NCBI GenBank assembly: GCA_007844125.1
Contig: CM017559.1
Location: 69,270,546-69,334,545, forward strand
DNA: 64,000 bases
Source: Sinonovacula constricta
Taxonomy: Eukaryota; Mollusca; Bivalvia; Cardiida; Solecurtidae
Reading direction: 5' to 3'
Shown: in pieces, positions 36,494 through 50,200 of the stretch
How positions within the stretch are numbered: position 1 is the first letter of the stretch
Layout of the letters: each line of letters begins with the position of its first letter
Notes under the pieces: model-generated
Told to the model about the DNA's origin: nothing
Database searches by the model: none
What the model saw: only the letters and a program-made list of their open reading frames with translations
Position numbers and translations under genes: made by a program

Positions 36494-36863
36494 CAGGCGC
36501 GTTTCTGCCATTACGCACTTTACGCACGTGCGTAACCTCCGTTCGAAAAATCGAAAATCTTAAAGTACCAAAAACACTTAGAAAGTCGATGCCGGACCCG
36601 GGTTAGAAATAATATATTTTATTTGCGTAGTTTCTATGTTATAAAATCTTATTGCCACACCAATCAAGTTGAAAAGGTTTAAAATGATTAAACTTACACA
36701 CGTCAGGATTTTAGTCGTTCATATTTTTCGTCAAGTTCCTCGCATGTCCGCATTTTACATGTTATTCATTAGAAAAGAACCGAATATATTCAAAAGTATT
36801 ATTACAAAGGTTATTTCCCTTGTAATTGTGCGTAACTTCAAACATGGCCCAGATACGCGCCTG
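36494..36863. mobile_element. Non-autonomous hAT-type MITE with 8-bp target duplication
   Basis: The left end is CAGGCGCGTTTCTGCC and the right end in reverse is CAGGCGCGTATCTGGGCC. The 8 bp CAACAGGC lie directly on both sides (36486-36493 and 36864-36871). CAGG-type ends and an 8-bp duplication are diagnostic of hAT elements. At 370 bp it carries no transposase; the open frame inside is incidental. Confidence 0.85.
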
Positions 36864-38005
36864 CAACAGGCTCACAAAATGATATAGCAATTTGCTCAAA
36901 TTTCGCCACCGACGGCATAACATAGGATCTAATTACCAGTTCAGTGTTCTGACAAATGGGCACATAGATATATTTGGGGGCTGTCAGTTGTTTGCGTACC
37001 CCGTTCAAAGAAAAAAAAATACATTACGGTTATGCTTAGCTAGATGACCCTTGAAAATTTATGTTAATCAAAGCGGTTCAACATTGAAAGTGTTCAACAT
37101 CCATTCAGTTCAATATTTAAAGCTTTCCGACACGCCAGACTACCACCGAGTTGCTTACAAATAAGTTTCTATGACAGGACGCCAATCAAAAACTTCCGCC
37201 TTGATGAAATGTAGTTTAACCAATTTTTAACAGCAATTAGGCCTTAAATATGCATTTAAACAAAGGTGCAAGTACTGTGAAAATCAGATATTCACTTAAA
37301 ACTTATCTAACTTATTTAATCTAAGAGAAATCACTAAACTGTGCAAAAGGTAAGCCTGCAATAGGTCATAAAACCCGGATTAAATATATCAAATATCTGA
37401 AAACCTGTAGGTTTATGGAACGGTAGTGCTGGAAACCAACTTTCTATCTAAGGTTTAAACATATCAAATTCGTGGTTATATCGAGATCAGAAAGACGACC
37501 ATTTATAAAAACACTGCCATCTAAGATTTCAGTGCAGAAGCCCACTTAAACCAACAATACGTAACAAAACAGACCGCATACAAGTTGTTTACAGAGTAAG
37601 TTTGGGGAAAAAAAGGAAAATGCCACGCCAATGAAGTGGCGAAAATTGTTGACATAGGGAATGTCTCAACACAAGAACAATGTCAATATTTTGATAGGTC
37701 TTGTCGATTTCTTAAAAACTGAAAGCAAGTATGTATCATATTTAGTTCAACTTCTATATATCTGGACCTCCTCTAGTGATGTTTAATGTACCATCTTTGT
37801 CGAGTTTATAGTCACCCTATGCATGCATCTGCCATCAAGCAAGTACAAGTGGTTATATTACGCATTCAATGATCGGTTTTATTAAATAGTTATGAGTACG
37901 TGTATTCAAATATGAATGTAGTAATCTGCATTCTTACTGTGAGTGTAATTGCTTCACAGTTTTAAATCCCTTACTGAACATTTTGGGTCAGTGTCAAAAC
38001 TAGAA

Positions 38006-38245
38006 TAGGGGGCGCCCGTGGCGTTGTGGTAGAACCGCTGACTTGTAACTCCTCTGACCGCATAGCCTCTCACCGCGTGGGTTCGAGTACTGTTTGGGGC
38101 AAAGGACTAAATGTGGGAAGGTCTTCCAACTGACCTGCGGTGCGCCGGTGGTTTTACCCAGACATTTGTTTGGGGTGTTCCTCCACCAAAATAGCCGGAA
38201 GTCACTATAATTATCATAACTGGTCGCTGCGATGTATTTAAAAAA
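38006..38245 (+). mobile_element. tRNA-derived SINE, family B (in tandem segment copy 1)
   Basis: The head reads GGCGTTGTGGTAG (A-box-like), CTTGTAACTCC, and GGGTTCGAGTACT (B-box-like), followed by ACCTGCGGTGCGCCGGTGGT and a unique tail. Copies with a few substitutions are at 40258 and 42512 as parts of the larger tandem segment. Minus-strand open frames here (95 and 70 residues) are shadows of the repeat. Confidence 0.65.
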
Positions 38246-38352
38246 CAAAACTGGAACTCCCAAGTACAAACAAAACACCATAACCAATTAATCGGAGTAT
38301 GCAACTGCAAGAAACACAAACACGCAGTACATCAATGACATCTACTTCATAT

Positions 38353-38640
38353 GTTTGTTTATTTATTGGGTTAATCGTCCCACCAACAGTATTTCAGTTA
38401 TCTTGAGACGGTGTCCACCTGAAGCAGATATAGTGCTGCCTTCACTGTGTATAGCATGCCGCGAACACCTGACATGATACCACACCCAGTCACATTATCC
38501 TGACACCGGGCCAACCAGTCGTGGAACTACCCTTATATTTGCTTGAGCTCTAGCAAGGGAGCTATACCACTACCATTTTAACGACTTTGGTATGTCGCGG
38601 TCCGGGATCGAACCCGGGGCCTCCCGTACCTGGAGCCGAC
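38353..38640 (-). mobile_element. tRNA-headed SINE-like repeat, family C, full-length
   Basis: On the minus strand it begins with AGTCGGCTCCAGGTACGGGA, then CCCCGGGTTCGATCCCGGAC (B box), and runs to GGGACGATTAACCC. It is repeated at 40605-40892 in segment copy 2 and is truncated at 42843-42960 in copy 3, where its distal part is missing. Confidence 0.65.
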
Positions 38641-39122
38641 TTCTTATGTAAATAAGCCGTACATAGGCGAGACATTACTGACGAATACTATCAACATGTC
38701 ACTAAAATGGCGCTGGTGCGTTAATGCAGATGCGATCTCTTTGTTTCCGTAAACAAATACTAGTATTAAACTATGCCAGGCAAACGCTAAAACTACTTTA
38801 GCCATTGGCGGGGTTTAGGATTTTACCTCAAAGAAAGAATGAATCTAATTTTGACATGTGGAAGGCAAATGTTTTCACTGGCCTTGGTAATCAATTTTTG
38901 TATCATATAAAATATCGAATGCCCTATAGACAAGGATCTGGAGGCTGATATGGTACACTTATATAAGTTTGCTGCTGGCGTTGGGACATGCTTCCCCAGA
39001 TTGTTTATCTATGGCGTGACGGCAAAACTTTCCGATAAGTATCTTAATATTGATCGATCCTTAAATCTTAACAGTATATTTAACGTAATAAATTTCATTT
39101 TAGGTATGTTTCGGGGCGCCCC

Positions 39123-39199
<77 letters not shown>
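39123..39199 (+). repeat. (CA)n microsatellite in tandem segment copy 1
   Basis: About 38 CA units after GGGGCGCCCCAA. The equivalent tracts are at about 41376-41453 and 43446-43505 in copies 2 and 3, with different lengths. Confidence 0.95.
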
Positions 39200-39201
<2 letters not shown>

Positions 39202-41374
39202 ATAAATCCGCTATTGGATCAGCTCTAATACGACAAAATGTAAAAGCAGAGAAGATGATCTTAATACACTTTGTCTTACGCAGTACTTAAAGGCTTTGGT
39301 AATATTTCCTCTCGGTAAAATGACGTCATATCTGGTAAGATTAAACCAAAATATGTCAGTGCCGATATTCCAACTTTTAATTTTGTGTTTGTGAGTTTTA
39401 TTTTGGTTCTCGTTTATTAACTTCTGAAGCAGGTGCTTACTGTTAGCTGCTTCACTTCAGGATGTTTTTTTTTTATTTTTGACAGCAATTAGGCCTTAAA
39501 TATGCATTCAAACAAAGGTGCAAGTACTGTGAAAATCAGATATTCACTTAAAACTTATCTAACTTATTTAATCTAAGAGAAATCACTAAACTGTGCAAAA
39601 GGTAAGCCTGCAATAGGTTATAAAACCCGGATTAAATATATCAAATATCTGAAAACCTGTAGGTTTATGGAACGGTAGTGCTGGAAACCAACTTTCTATC
39701 TAAGGTTTAAACATATCAAATTCGTGGTTATATCGATATCAGAAAGACGACGATTTATAAAAACCCTGCTATCTAAGATTTCAGTGCAGAAGCCCACTTA
39801 AACCAACAATACGTAACAAAACAGACCGCATACAAGTTGTTTACAGAGTAAGTTTGGGGAAAAAAAGGAAAATGCCACGCCAATGAAGTGGCGAAAATTG
39901 TTGACATAGGGAATGTCTCAACACAAGAACAATGTCAATATTTTGATAGGTCTTGTCGATTTCTTAAAAACTGAAAGCAAGTATATATCATATTTAGTTC
40001 AACTTCTATATATCTGGACCTCCTCTAGTGATGTTTAATGTACCATCTTTGTCGAGTTTATAGTCACCCTATGCATGCATCTGCCATCAAGCAAGTACAA
40101 GTGGTTATATTACGCATTCAATGATCGGTTTTATTAAATAGTTATGAGTACGTGTATTCAAATATGAATGTAGTAATCTGCATTGTCACTGTGAGTGTAA
40201 TTGCTTCACAGTTTTAAATCCCTTACTGAACATTTTGGGTCAGTGTCAAAACTAGAATAGGGGGCGCCCGTGGCGTTGTGGTAGAACCGCTGACTTGTAA
40301 CTCCTCTGACCGCATAGCCTCTCACCGCGTGGGTTCGAGTACTGTTTGGGGCAAAGGACTAAATGTGGGAAGGTCTTCCAACTGACCTGCGGTGCGCCGG
40401 TGGTTTTACCCAGACATTTGTTTGGGGTGTTCCTCCACCAAAATAGCCGGAAGTCACTATAATTATCATAACTGGTCGCTGCGATGTATTTAAAAAACAA
40501 AACTGGAACTCCCAAGTACAAACAAAACACCATAACCAATTAATCGGAGTATGCAACTGCAAGAAACACAAACACGCAGTACATCAATGACATCTACTTC
40601 TTATGTTTGTCTATTTATTGGGTTAATCGTCCCACCAACAGTATTTCAGTTATCTTGAGACGGTGTCCACCTGAAGCATATATAGTGTTGCCTTCACTGT
40701 GTATAGCATGCCGCGAACACCTGACATGATACCACACCCAGTCACATTATCCTGACACCGGGCCAACCAGTCGTGGAACTACCCTTATATTTGCTTGAGC
40801 TCTAGCAAGGGAGCTATACCACTACCATTTTAACGACTTTGGTATGTCGCGGTCCGGGATCGAACCCGGGGCCTCCCGTACCTGGAGCCGACTTCTTATG
40901 TAAATAAGCCGTACATAGGCGAGACATTACTGACGAATACTATCAACATGTCACTAAAATGGCGCTGGTGCGTTAATGCAGATGCGATCTCTTTGTTTCC
41001 GTAAACAAATACTAGTATTAAACTATGCCAGGCAAACGCTAAAACTACTTTAGCCATTGGCGGGGTTTAGGATTTTACCTCAAAGAAAGAATGAATCTAA
41101 TTTTGACATGTGGAAGGCAAATGTTTTCACTGGCCTTGGTAATCAATTTTTGTATCATATAAAATATCGAATGCCCTATAGACAAGGATCTGGAGGCTGA
41201 TATGGTACACTTATATAAGTTTGCTGCTGGCGTTGGGACATGCTTCCCCAGATTGTTTATCTATGGCGTGACGGCAAAACTTTCCGATAAGTATCTTAAT
41301 ATTGATCGATCCTTAAATCTTAACAGTATATTTAACGTAATAAATTTCATTTTAGGTATGTTTCGGGGCGCCCC

Positions 41375-41455
<81 letters not shown>

Positions 41456-43446
41456 ATAAATCCGCTATTGGATCAGCTCTAATACGACAAAATGTAAAAG
41501 CAGAGAAGATGATCTTAATACACTTTGTCTTACGCAGTACTTAAAGGCTTTGGTAATATTTCCTCTCGGTAAAATGACGTCATATCTGGTAAGATTAAAC
41601 CAAAATATGTCAGTGCCGATATTCCAACTTTTAATTTTGTGTTTGTGAGTTTTATTTTGGTTCTCGTTTATTAACTTCTGAAGCAGGTGCTTACTGTTAG
41701 CTGCTTCACTTCAGGATGTTTTTTTTTTATTTTTGACAGCAATTAGGCCTTAAATATGCATTCAAACAAAGGTGCAAGTACTGTGAAAATCAGATATTCA
41801 CTTAAAACTTATCTAACTTATTTAATCTAAGAGAAATCACTAAACTGTGCAAAAGGTAAGCCTGCAATAGGTTATAAAACCCGGATTAAATATATCAAAT
41901 ATCTGAAAACCTGTAGGTTTATGGAACGGTAGTGCTGGAAACCTTCTTTCTATCTAAGGTTTAAACATATCAAATTCGTGGTTATATCGATATCAGAAAG
42001 ACGACGATTTATAAAAACCCTGCTATCTAAGATTTCAGTGCAGAAGCCCACTTAAACCAACAATACGTAACAAAACAGATCGCATACAAGTTGTTTACAG
42101 AGTAAGTTTGGGGAAAAAAAGGAAAATGCCACGCCAATGAAGTGGCGAAAATTGTTGACATAGGGAATGTCTCAACACAAGAACAATGTCAATATTTTGA
42201 TAGGTCTTGTCGATTTCTTAAAAACTGAAAGCAAGTATATATCATATTTAGTTCAACTTCTATATATCTGGACCTCCTCTAGTGATGTTTAATGTACCAT
42301 CTTTGTCGAGTTTATAGTCACCCTATGCATGCATCTGCCATCAAGCAAGTACAAGTGGTTATATTACGCATTCAATGATCGGTTTTATTAAATAGTTATG
42401 AGTACGTGTATTCAAATATGAATGTAGTAATCTGCATTGTCACTGTGAGTGTAATTGCTTCACAGTTTTAAATCCCTTACTGAACATTTTGGGTCAGTGT
42501 CAAAACTAGAATAGGGGGCGCCCGTGGCGTTGTGGTAGAGTCGCTGACTTGTAACTCCTCTGACCGCATAGCCTCTCACCGCGTGGGTTCGAGTACTGTT
42601 TGGGGCAAAGGACTAAATGTGGGAAGGTCTTCCAACTGACCTGCGGTGCGCCGGTGGTTTTACCCAGACATTTGTTTGGGGTGTTCCTCCACCAAAATAG
42701 CCGGAAGTCACTATAATTATCATAACTGGAAGCTGCGATGTATTTAAAAAACAAAACTGGAACTCCCAAGTACAAACAAAACACCATAACCAATTAATCG
42801 GAGTATGCAACTGCAAGAAACACAAACACGCAGTACATCAATGTGGAACTACCCTTATATTTGCTTGAGCGTTAGCAAGGGAGCTATACCACTACCATTT
42901 TAACGACTTTGGTATGTCGCGGTCCGGGATCGAACCCGGGGCCTCCCGTACCTGAAGCCGACTTCTTATGTAAATAAGCCGTACATGGGCGAGACATTAC
43001 TGACGAATACTATCAACATGTCACTAAAATGGCGCTGGTGCGTTAATGCAGATGCGATCTCTTTGTTTCCGCAAACAAATACTAGTATTAAACTATGCCA
43101 GGCAAACGCTAAAACTACTTTAGCCATGGGCGGGGTTTAGGATTTTACCTCAAAGAAGGAATGAATCTAATTTTGACATGTGGAAGGCAAATGTTTTCAC
43201 TGGCCTTGGTAATCAATTTTTATATCATATAAAATATCGAATGCCCTATAGACAAGGATCTGGAGGCTGATATGGTACACTTATATAAGTTTGCTGCTGG
43301 CGTTGGGATATGCTTCCCAAGATTGTTTATCTATGGCGTGACGGCAAAACTTTCCGATAAGTATCTTAATATTGATCGATCCTTAAATCTTAACAGTATA
43401 TTTAACGTAATAAATTTCATTTTAGGTATGTTCCGGGGCGCCCCAA

Positions 43447-43507
<61 letters not shown>

Positions 43508-43796
43508 ATAAATCCGCTATTGGATCAGCTCTAATACGACAAAATGTAAAAGCAGTGAAGATGATCTTAATACACTTTGTCTAACGCAGTAAATGCTTTG
43601 GTAATATTTCCTCTCGGTAAAATGACGTCATATCTGGTAAGATTAAACCAAAATATGTCAGTGCCGATATTCCAACTTTTAATTTTGTGTTTGTGAGTTT
43701 TATATTTGGTTCTCATTTATTAACTTCTGAAGCAGGTGCTTACTGTTAGCTGCTTCACTTCAGGATGGTTTTTTTTAATTTTCATTTTCAGATCCC

Positions 43797-43885
43797 CATA
43801 GGAAGTGGAAGTTGTTCCGCTCCGTTAATCAGATTTAAGCACACCAGTCGGTGTTTAGCTTACTGACCGCTCCAACGTAATGTTT
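43797..43885 (+). repeat. Dispersed repeat, family E copy 2 (diverged)
   Basis: Shares AGGAAGTG at the start, then TTTAAGCACACCAGTCGG and ACTGACCGCTCCAA with the copy at 47017. It lies directly after the third copy of the 2.25-kb tandem segment. Confidence 0.45.
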
Positions 43886-46800
43886 GCTAAAGCGATTTTG
43901 TTATTTTTACATTAGCTTCCGTGCGTGTGCCTTTGTCAAGTAAAAGTTCACGTTTTATATATATGATAATTCTCGAAGGATTTTTCTTATATTTTGACAT
44001 TAATGGTGTTTAGTAGTAAGAGATGTCCGTAGACAACGTGCCATACTGTTCTTGTTCTGACAGAAGACTGAAAATTCCTTAGTCGAAGGGGTGGGGTGGG
44101 GTTGGGGTGCATAACTTAAAATTAATTCAAGAGATCATGGCCTTCTGATTTTGGTTCAGCTTTTCAAAGTAAAGATGTATTTTAGTTTGAAATAAATATT
44201 TTACGATTTTCGAGGAACAAACTCTCACAATAAAGTTAACCAACGCCGACACAAACTCACACGCCGGAGAGCGGGTCTTTTTTTAAATGGACCTACAAAG
44301 GAACATACTTCGGGAGCAGCTGGCATCAACAAAAACACAACTTACAGATCTTTCCCCCCCCCCACACACACACACACACACACCTCACACGCCCAATGAG
44401 GATGCCGACGTGGATATAAAATCCCATTCTTATTCCTTATTTAACAAACGTGAAAATATTAATCACAACATTCTATTAACTTGTTTTTTGTAGAGCAGAT
44501 AAAGTTAAGCATGGTGCAAAGTGGGACAGATGCTAGAGCTAGTCAAAAGAACTTTTCTGTTTCCACCATACACATACAGAGCATGTATCAACAATAAAGC
44601 ATTCAAATCCCGATCTCATGAATGGCTTGAGTGACAATATCTAGCACATACAATTATATCGCTCAAACACCTTTTGAAAAAATGTGTATGAAATGTTTGA
44701 CAAAAAAAAACATAGCAAATTTTGACAAAATCTGTAACATTTTAAAACATGAACGAAAAGGAAGTTTTTAGTACAAGTCTTCAACTTTTTCTACTTTTTA
44801 TACAACTTTGTCTTTTTTTCAATGATTCCAGCATTGTTATATATTATGATCAATACTACAAATATATTATTTCAATAAAATGATCAATTTAATCTTTTCA
44901 TACGACATCTTGTAAGGATCAGCATTAAATAACGTCTTCATATATATATTCGGACAAATATAAATAAATTAGGAATTGCAATCGCCATTGCGGGTCACCG
45001 TTTTGCGGTGACACCACATTTCGGTGACCCCGCTCTTACAAAATCACCCTGAGCAGAAATCTTGCCAAATCTTAGTTACGTAATTTGAGACAATAATAAT
45101 AAATGCAATTTAAGAAAACGACATCAGAAAAGCCCAAACAGCAAAATCAAGCGAAAAGTTCGAAGAATGGGATTATGCACACTAAGTAAAGGCTGAGAAA
45201 TGAGCTTACCTGTATATCCCGATGTAAATTCTACCAAACTGTATACCAACACTGCCGGGGTAGTCCGGGGTAAACCTACGTGTGCAACAGACCATAACTC
45301 ACCCTAGAATTGAAACAGGTTTTATTCAATTCAGGATTGCCACAAGATCTGTGGGAAAACTCTAAAGCAATAAACCATCTATATTCTTTATGGACAATGA
45401 AAAGGTTATGCAATGTCTGGGAAAATAGTTTTGGTTTAAACGGTAATGAGTTATGTTTCATCAGAACCTTTCTGATAATTACATTGGACATTTTGTCCAA
45501 ATATCTAACTTTTCTTTGTACAAGCAGGTCAACTATTTTCACTTATGTGATGGGCACCCTGACGTTTACATTTAGTGTGTCATTATAAAAGACACAATTC
45601 TCGAGGTAAGCTATCAACAATACAACACAGCCAAGCCTGCAGGAGCTGGGTAGTTAGATTAAGCATGAAGAAATCGCCCGAATGTAAATAAGAGCGTAAG
45701 TATTCATTTTGCAAGGGCACCTATTCCGCAAATGTCGTTGAATTATAACTTGCATGTAAATAATAATAATAATAATAATAACAATAATAATAATTGATTA
45801 TTATACTTTATTTGTTATTTTTTACGGACAGTCTAAAAATGACAAACAAGACACATTAATGTATTCAGACGTGTCTAAAGTAGGGCTGTTTGCTACCCAG
45901 AAGTGACCGATTGTACATTTAATATTGATTTTACTTTTATCTATACAACCAGAGCAACATATCCAGAATTTGTTCCTCATAAAGCACGTCCCACCAACCC
46001 CACCCACCCATCACCCCACCCCCATAGATTATAACAAAAAAGATCTTCACAAAAGATATGCGGCGTTGGTGAAGCATTAACTTACAAATTTCCTATCGTG
46101 TTTATGGTTGTATAGAAAATAAATATGCATGAACAAAGACACCAAAAGATTAACATTTTACACCAGTCGCTCGCTCTATCTACGCCTCATAATTCTGTAG
46201 TTCCTGTAATAGACACTAAAATGTATGGAGCATTAAGACAGCGCCGGTGTGAATGACCTACTTTGTGGCCATGGACAGACATTACGTTTAAATGAATGTA
46301 AGAAGTCACGTTGTATGCACAATACACACTGATACTGCATGAGATATTTTAAAATTGTTTATGACTAATATAACTGTATAAATAACTATATATCCCCCTG
46401 AGGACGTTTAATAGGAATACTACGGTAAATTATGCTAGTTGGAATTATTACGAATGCGAGTCGCTCTGATATTCATTCGGGCTAGCCTTGCCAAAGGTGA
46501 AGTTAGACAGCTACGCCGAACTAGCAAGTGAAGGTTTATACAAGAAAGCCGTTGATGTGAAACATCAAATGCGACGCAAACGATCAAAACACATTTAAAA
46601 GAAATTGTTACATGTATTTTTAAACTTAATGTTACTTGTGCAGTGTGGCGGTCGTAAAAAGTCTCCTCGTGCATGTAATTTATGTTGTCATTTAATTCAT
46701 CCTATAAGAATTGTTGCGTGTATTTCCTTTGATGGACATTGGATTTGGTTCCTCAATTACATCTCCGCATAAACAGGATGCTACAACCATTTACTCTTCT

Positions 46801-47016
46801 CTGTTTTCCTTGATTCAAAGTTAATTTCACTTATAATCAACAAATTTAGTGTAGTTTTTATAATCGGAATGAAACCTTTTTTTTCTAAACCCTATGTGCA
46901 CATTATTTTACAATGACGTCACTACTTTCGTCATAACTGATCAAAGTCAACATCAGCGCTTGGACATTTTGTATTCAAATAGATCGGTTTTCTTTTCATT
47001 GCTTGCATTTGAGAAA
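43886..47016. other. Gene-free stretch
   Basis: Only short simple repeats (CA at 44360, AAT/AAC at 45760-45795, C-rich 45990-46022) are seen. Overlapping open frames on both strands at 45276-45588 have no splice or family support. Confidence 0.5.
44353..44392 (+). repeat. Poly-C and CA microsatellite
   Basis: CCCCCCCCCC followed by (CA)n ending CCTCACACGCCC. Confidence 0.85.
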
Positions 47017-47112
47017 CCCATTAGGAAGTGCGAGGTTAGAGCTCTGTAAAACCGGTTTAAGCACCCCAGTCGACCCATATTGCCGACTGACCGTTCCAAG
47101 GCGGTAACTGTC
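47017..47112 (+). repeat. Dispersed repeat, family E copy 3
   Basis: Carries the clearest version of the family: AGGAAGTGCGAGGTTAGAG, then GTTTAAGCACCCCAGTCG, then TGCCGACTGACCGTTCCAAG. It sits about 70 bp from the foldback element at 47185. Confidence 0.6.
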
Positions 47113-47184
47113 GGGTTTGCTCTTTTCGTTAAATGACTCATCACAAATTTGTTCTTGCGTTTCACTTGGCTTGCATGTAAACAA

Positions 47185-47295
47185 GCAATAGGGTACCTTA
47201 TGTTGTGTTTTTCAGGTTCGAAGCACAGAAACATGATCTAAATTTCTTATAAATCATTTCGAACCTGAAAAACACAACATTAGGTACCCTATTGC
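47185..47295. repeat. Foldback (long inverted repeat, 37-bp arms)
   Basis: The arm 47185-47221 (GCAATAGGGTACCTTATGTT then GTGTTTTTCAGGTTCGA) is repeated in reverse at 47259-47295 with 36 of 37 matches. The loop is about 37 bp. It could be a tiny foldback element or a hairpin-forming remnant. Confidence 0.9.
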
Positions 47296-50200
47296 TCTAA
47301 AGCACTCAATATCAGTCTGCAAACACTGCAGAGATGGGACCCCTGTGTCACTATCCCTTTAATAACTTTTAAACGACAACATGGACAGACAAAATCAGAC
47401 CAGCAACAGGTGTCTTTAACTTACCGCTAGGTGGTTATCGCATATACAATACATAAAATACACGAAAATGTACTTACTTTACAGAATTTATAGTCCAAAT
47501 TTGACAAAATCCGTTGTATATGCCGCCATTGGCACCGCTCTCCATGAAATAATCGACTTAAAGCACCGATCTCCGCACTTTAGGTTAGACCCCTTGGTAA
47601 AATACCTTTGTCCTGTGCCTTTTAGGAGTTTGGTATGTATTGCAATGCTCATATATTCGCATTAGTGGACGGTGGTATCCAACAATTTTCCTTATTTAGA
47701 TAAAGGTAAATAAAAGAATTAATTAATTTAATAATAAAACAAAAAGAACAAACAACCTAACACCATGTACCGAATTACGACCCGTATCTTATCATGGTTA
47801 TGAAAGTCCGCAAAACAAACTTTTCCCTTTTACAAATTTCAGTGAGCATACCATATATAGGCGTCGCGCTCCAGCGCGCCGCCAATAATAAACACAGGCC
47901 AGGTAAAAAAAAATCGAGATATTAATTATACAAGCGGCCTCTCTGTGTGGAGGCATCAAACTAGTTTGTCAAATATCTTGTTAATTACACGTATTATTCC
48001 AAACCATTCTTTATATTTTGCAGTAATAAATATTACGTTTGAGTTAAGCTTTTTTGTGCAAATCGTACAAATTGCGACTATATCTCGCTATGTTATAAAT
48101 GTTATATTTTTCTTAAATTTAAACTGTTCAAAAATACAAACTGGCTCGATAATGCTTGAAATGGAGAGTTCAAAAATGTTGATTCATACATGTATTATGC
48201 ATACCACATGAAAACACGTTTCAGCTGCAGGTTAAACGTATATCTTTCAAATTTGGGGGTGGTTTGATTTTTTTTAAATGTTTCATAAATGTGCCCATTG
48301 AATTGTTTCAATTTTTCATTATTAGTAACTTAAGTTCTGAGTGACCAAGATACGCACAGATCTATCTAAATCAATTATACATTTTACAAACGTGAATTTA
48401 AAATGTGATAAATATTGAAGCAATACTGGTCCCCAATATTATACAAAGTTGACTTCAATACAAGAGATCAAAAATTAATATCATGCTAGAGAACAAATAT
48501 ATAACCGCCTAACAACTTGTTCTAGCTCTATAGTACGTGTTGGCTAATGTACATATTTAGTTCAGAAAATAAAATCGGTCCCAATTATATTACATTTTAT
48601 TTTAAGCAGATGCGCCCATTGATTTTATATAAAAAAATCTCAACAAATCATATTCATCAAATGACAGAGATAAAATGCATAACGTTTTTTACATGTTCGG
48701 TAAATGGTAAATTTCATCATAATTGGTACAGTTACCCGTCGGAAGAGGCGAATGTAGATGACGATTTGAAGATTTAAATGCATGCTGACATGTATAACTT
48801 TTCATCGTTCTGTATTTTAAAATATACATTCCTTATTTGTTGTATCTACAATACAAAAAAAAATCATAGTGTAATTTAACGGGTCTTTTCTGTCACGTAC
48901 ATTGCATTTTGAATCCGAAATGTTACTGTCTGTTGTAGCATTATTGCAGAAGGTTCCAGTGAAATAAATCGATGACGTATCATTTTTTTATAGATTCTGA
49001 TTGGCTACCAATGTAGGGCGACATTTAAATTACATTACAATATCCTTTAATTTATACATTTAGTTAGCACTTGCCAATAAATACATCCCGTGTCTGAGCT
49101 TCTGCTTTGTCATTTTTACACGTTCTATTATCGTAAGTGTACTATTTTGCACCTTTATTAAAGTTCAGTTTTAATTATACCCATGACATGAATACAAATG
49201 AAACATTACCGTAAACCAACTGAACATAATGTACATATGATAATGAGACTTGCATCTTTTGAGACGAGCCGACTACTTAGAGCGGCAACACCGCCGGTCA
49301 TTTGCTTGTCTTATACCAATTACAGACTCAATATAAAAGTTTTTACTTACTTTAAATAATTAATATAATTTTTTTATTTATTTTATTTCATTTTATTTCA
49401 ATTTTTATAAAGTATAAATAGATGGTGAACTATGCCTGAGCAGGACGAAGTCAGAGGAAACTCTGATGGAGGTCCGCAGCGATTCTGACGTGCAAATCGA
49501 TCGTCAAACTTGGGTATATATGCATTATGAAAGCGAGGGACCCCTTATTTGTATACATTTACTAGAGATTTTTCTTATGATCTTAACAAAGTGCTCTTTA
49601 CAAATAATAACAAAACCATACAATACCTTTGTCTGCACTCAGACTTGTGAGTTTTCTGTACACGACTTTGTTATACGGCTTGGCTTACACATGTTAATAC
49701 ACATACAGCGTATATACTCGTCCCGCCCTCCACTATATTAATAAACAGTAACAATCTTCTCACTGTTGCTACGTAACCGCGTTTTTTCACACAAAATCAA
49801 GAGATAGCAATAAAATTACATGACCGAAGACTGTGAAAGTCGTTGACAAAGATCCTTTAATGAAATTCAATAATGTACATTGGTTGCTACAGAAGACTAT
49901 ATAAGTTGGCCCTCACAATACCAGACGAAACAACTTTGACAAAACTATGCAGATTTTTATTTACTTACGCTATAAGTAAAGCAAATGTGAATAAAGAATC
50001 TAATTGATTCTGAATTGTAAAATATTCTAGTAGTGTACATCGCTTATGATCTGAAGTATAGATAGTACATCTTGATGTTAACGCGCAATGTCAAGTATGT
50101 TCGTCACAGCATGTCTAAATTCAAAGTCAGTTGTAAGAGACAGCTGGCGCAGATCAAGCCTGTCATGTTTTTGACAAATGTGTGCTTTTGGTTAAATTTT

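Larger units (their letters stand above)
37225..43775 (+). repeat. Segment of about 2.25 kb present three times in tandem
   Basis: The landmark AGCAATTAGGCCTTAAATAT occurs at 37232, 39484 and 41738, so the periods are 2,252 and 2,254 bp. Copies differ by only a few substitutions. Each holds a family B SINE, a family C repeat and a (CA)n tract at the same place. The third copy has lost about 190 bp within family C and has a shorter CA tract. Open frames found three times (95, 70 and about 80-90 residues) are parts of the repeat and show no recognised domain. Confidence 0.95.

Noticed and set aside
38950..39110. Possible reverse-transcriptase remnant of a LINE in the 79-92 residue frame
   Set aside because: I could see no catalytic motif or convincing alignment, only a vague likeness; not enough to call.
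38000..43511. Three near-identical sets of open frames (95, 70 and 79-92 residues), first thought to be a tandem gene family
   Set aside because: They lie in SINE B or run into the CA tract, have no recognised domain, and their likeness is explained by the DNA triplication.
45276..45588. Overlapping open frames of about 90 codons on opposite strands
   Set aside because: No splice signals, no family match, and mutual overlap on both strands suggests chance.
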